Source: Branchiostoma floridae (taxonomy: Eukaryota > Chordata > Leptocardii > Amphioxiformes > Branchiostomatidae). From it: a DNA stretch of 64,000 nucleotides. The position numbers were made by a program, and so were the translations under genes. The stretch lies in assembly GCF_000003815.2 (NCBI RefSeq), contig NC_049993.1, positions 9,217,182 to 9,281,181 of the forward strand, in the 5' to 3' direction. This document shows, piece after piece, positions 61,191 to 64,000 of the stretch. Positions within the stretch are counted from its first letter, which is position 1. Each line of letters opens with the position of its first letter. The notes under the pieces are model-generated. The model saw only the letters and a program-made list of their open reading frames with translations, was not told the DNA's origin and did not search any database.

Positions 61191-62055
61191 GAATAACTCT
61201 ACAACGTGTTGACGGATCGTCATGATTTTTGGTATGTAGATAGAATGGGTGATGACTTACATAATGGTATACTAATTATGCAAATCAGCAGCTAATTTGC
61301 ATAATTAATGAGGAAAAATTATAAATCCACTACATTCCATGATAGGACTTTCAAACTTGTCACATATGTAGCTGGGAAGGAGAGAAATGTCGACAGATAT
61401 CAATTATGCAAATGATGGCCTCATTTGCATAATTAATGAGAAAATATGAACATGTCGACGGATCATCATGTTTTTTTGTATGTAGGTAGCGTAAGTGAAG
61501 ACCTACATAATGAGATAACAATTATGCAAATCAACAGCTAATTTGCATAATTAATGAGGATATCTTATAAATTCACTACATCCCATGATAGGGCTTTAAA
61601 ACTTGTCACATATGTAGCTGAGAAAGAGAGAAATGTCAGTACATATTTATCATGCAAATGATGATCTCATTTGCATAATTAATGAGAAAATATTAACGTG
61701 TTGACGGATCGTCATGATTTTCGGCATGTAGATAGCCTAAATGAAGACTTATATAATGTGATACTTATTATGCAAGTTAACAGCTAATTTGCATAATTGA
61801 TTAGGAAAAGTTCATAAATCCACTGCATTCCATTATAGTACTTTCATCAAAGTTGTCACATATGTAACTGAGAAAGAGGGAAGAGAGTAAGAGGTGTATT
61901 TAAAGACTTTGAAAGAGAATAAGTCAAGAATGGATCAAAGGATCATCATGATTTTTGGTATGTTGATAGCTTAAGTAATGCTTGATACAATTTGATATCA
62001 ATTGATTGTAAATTGGGATCTAATTTGCATAATTAATGCCGAAATTTTATAAACC
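61191..62055. repeat. Tandem array, about 246-bp unit, with ten ATGCAAAT octamers
   Basis: GACGGATCRTCATG marks units at 61211, 61457 and 61703; a decayed fourth starts near 61937. Each unit has one or two pairs of inverted octamers, ATGCAAAT and ATTTGCAT. Plus-strand positions are 61278, 61295, 61406, 61423, 61524, 61541, 61652, 61669, 61787 and 62023. AATTAATGAG follows most ATTTGCAT copies. Confidence 0.85.
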
Positions 62056-64000
62056 AACTCCAAGCATTTAATTATAAAGAAAATGAAATTAGTAACGCAT
62101 TTGTCTAAAGACATCATTCTACATAACAAACCTGGTTTATTTGGCAAAGGTATGTGTTCGTGGAACTCTAGTTCATTTATTTATTCAACTCAAAACGGAT
62201 GGGTAGCGCCTACAACCTTTGAACTTATAGACTTTTGACTCAATCAATCAATGACCTTATTTATACTGGAAGTAGCCCTGTGGGCCTTAACCGCTCTTCA
62301 CAGAGGACCAGATTAATTGTAAATTAAATCAAAAGTGGCAATAGACATGTCGGATTGAGTTGTGTTTGGCAAGGTACTGTCAAGTTTAGTCAAACCATAA
62401 GATATCGCCCATCTATGAACTCAGAACTTGAGATGTGTGCATTTCTCTTTCTGTATGCTGTCATCTCAAACTATTACAACTCTGTTGGTGTTCTTCTGAC
62501 ACTGACGATTTCCCCATCGCTGCTATTGCTTTCCTAATATGCATAATATGCACAGTTGAGCCTTTGTCTTTCATTCTAAAATATTCTTAAAGAAAATGTG
62601 CGGATTCATCAGGGAACAAAGGTACTTAGTTTGACAGGAGGATATCCTGAAGACACAGTAGTCATAGTATCATTATATTACAATTTCTCTTATGTCTCTC
62701 GGCTATTCTTACGGGGACTAATGCTCCCCTGAATATGTTGTAAAATCCTTTTTATCACATTGAGTGCACATTTGCGCTGAAAAGCCTGATTCCATAGCAC
62801 CTCAGTAAAGCTCCAAGGGTGTCCAACCAGAGGCCGGTGACGTGAATGGAATACTTAGGATGGTTGAACCAAAGCGAAGTGATAGGTTTATGAACTTGTG
62901 TCACTCCAAAACTTCACCCCCAACATATCAGTGTAACCCCGTTATTCTCATAGTAGTGGTAATGACTGGTTTATAGGCTAATGTTTTGTGGCTCGGTCGT
63001 CGTACATGGAAGATCGCAAATGAGGTATCTGTACCTGTATCTATATTTCCGGTACCACCGCCCTTCGGCGCAGCACACCAGCTTCGCAGGCACGCGGCGC
63101 GGCAGCAATCGGTTTATTACACTAAACGACCCTTCACACCTAGCTTTTGCACATCTATCTGCAAAAGTTCTTTAAAACTATCCAGAGAAGATGTCCCTAC
63201 TGTGCTCGGTAATAACAAGTACAAATCTCAGCTGTCTTGTAACCGAACCGACAGTTTTTGATGCTTTTAGACAGTTGCTTGAAAATCACGAGACATCAAT
63301 ATTGTATGAAGATTTGCTACTGCAGATAATGGTGACGAGTAACTTGGTACGTCATGAATATTGATGACGTCAAAGATCGATGGCGAGATGTATCAAGTGT
63401 GACTTGGCAGAAAACCCAAGTTCTATAATGCAGGGCTTGTACAACTTTGATGACGGGGTTGATAACCCGATGGCAGTATATTAAAGCCTGGGTGAAGGTT
63501 GTGAGGCATCTAGTTCTGAAAAATGCAAAGCAAGGCCTATGCTAGTCAAGTTTCATTTCATAAAAATGTGCGATCTGAATTTTAAAAATGGTGACACAGG
63601 ATACAAATGAACGAGGAAAGAGTGCAGAACTGTTGACAACTAGTTCAGTCACAAATCGGTAGGCAAGACATAATAGTAAGCTAGCTGATGTATGTTATGC
63701 AAGCTTGCTGATAAAATGTGTCCAAATACTTGAAGATTATTCCTCAATACTTTGTATGCTTGAAGGTTATTTCAATGACAAACCAATAGAAACTCGGTAG
63801 TGATTGTTAATCGGCCAATGTGAGATTGTTCGAATTCCCGTGATCCTTTATAAATCTCCAGTAATGGCGGTGATCTGTTTCCGGTGACCTACTTGCGTCA
63901 TGAGGAGATGGATAACCCAAAGTTCGAGCACTTTCCGCACTGAAGACAAATCGGAAGACTACTTCAAGACGACTTACCGCGGAAAGGAATGAGAGAATCA
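62056..64000. other. No gene recognised
   Basis: Non-coding to the window end. A short CG-rich patch (63055-63110) in an AT-rich context may be a dispersed-repeat fragment. TGACGTCA occurs at 63364. Confidence 0.4.

Noticed and set aside
63055-63110. CG-rich patch as an exon
   Set aside because: Short, no splice context, and the phrase reads like a dispersed-repeat fragment; not enough to call either.

Overview
This window looks like intergenic or intronic DNA from an invertebrate animal genome. The best guess is a cephalochordate (amphioxus, Branchiostoma). The evidence is a 5'-truncated CR1/Jockey-like non-LTR retrotransposon, tRNA-derived SINEs (two with a GACGTTAA-type central domain, one whose body reads like SINEs I associate with amphioxus), many short inverted-repeat DNA elements, GT/CA microsatellites, CpG that is not depleted, and scaffold gaps written as runs of N. 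The species call is inference. No complete protein-coding gene, no rRNA and no functional tRNA gene is visible. Almost every open frame of 60-140 codons is what chance or a repeat would give.

Layout. 0-9 kb: fold-back and MITE-like elements (555-764, 1495-1697, 3908-4090, 6181-6358), a degenerate short-period array, and a roughly 1.07 kb transposon (7939-9009) with long terminal inverted repeats and a perfect 9-bp target duplication; it contains an assembly gap. 9-30 kb: mostly featureless, with small tandem duplications (14.86-15.3, 23.0-23.4 and 29.1-30.0 kb), a hairpin element at 20.2 kb and a SINE at 24.8-25.1 kb. 30-36.6 kb: two gaps, little else. 36.6-39.1 kb: a CpG-rich island-like block holding the two best coding-exon candidates, both on the minus strand. 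One is a terminal exon with a stop and a nearby AATAAA (38590-38835); the other is an open frame with a good Kozak start (36665-37021). 39-50 kb: the retrotransposon 3' fragment (40750-41537), a SINE split by a MITE (42900-43398), two more SINEs, a 14-copy 56/57-bp minisatellite with a 169-bp higher-order period, a short Cys-x-x-Cys coding fragment (48713-48898) and a second copy of the MITE (49820-50027). 50-64 kb: complex GT microsatellites, each followed by the same dispersed repeat (50.9 and 60.9 kb), a 31-bp minisatellite carrying CRE-like sites, a 47-bp triplication, and a 246-bp-period array with ten POU-octamer motifs (61.2-62.05 kb).

The most interesting cross-window signal is that three fold-back elements and one solo arm share the same internal layout: a CTGANGA-like box, a 6-7 bp hairpin, then GAAA. 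This resembles a degenerate hammerhead-ribozyme core. It is a hypothesis from the sequence only. No genes can be shown to work together here; the exon candidates may belong to one or two minus-strand genes whose other exons lie outside the recognisable sequence.
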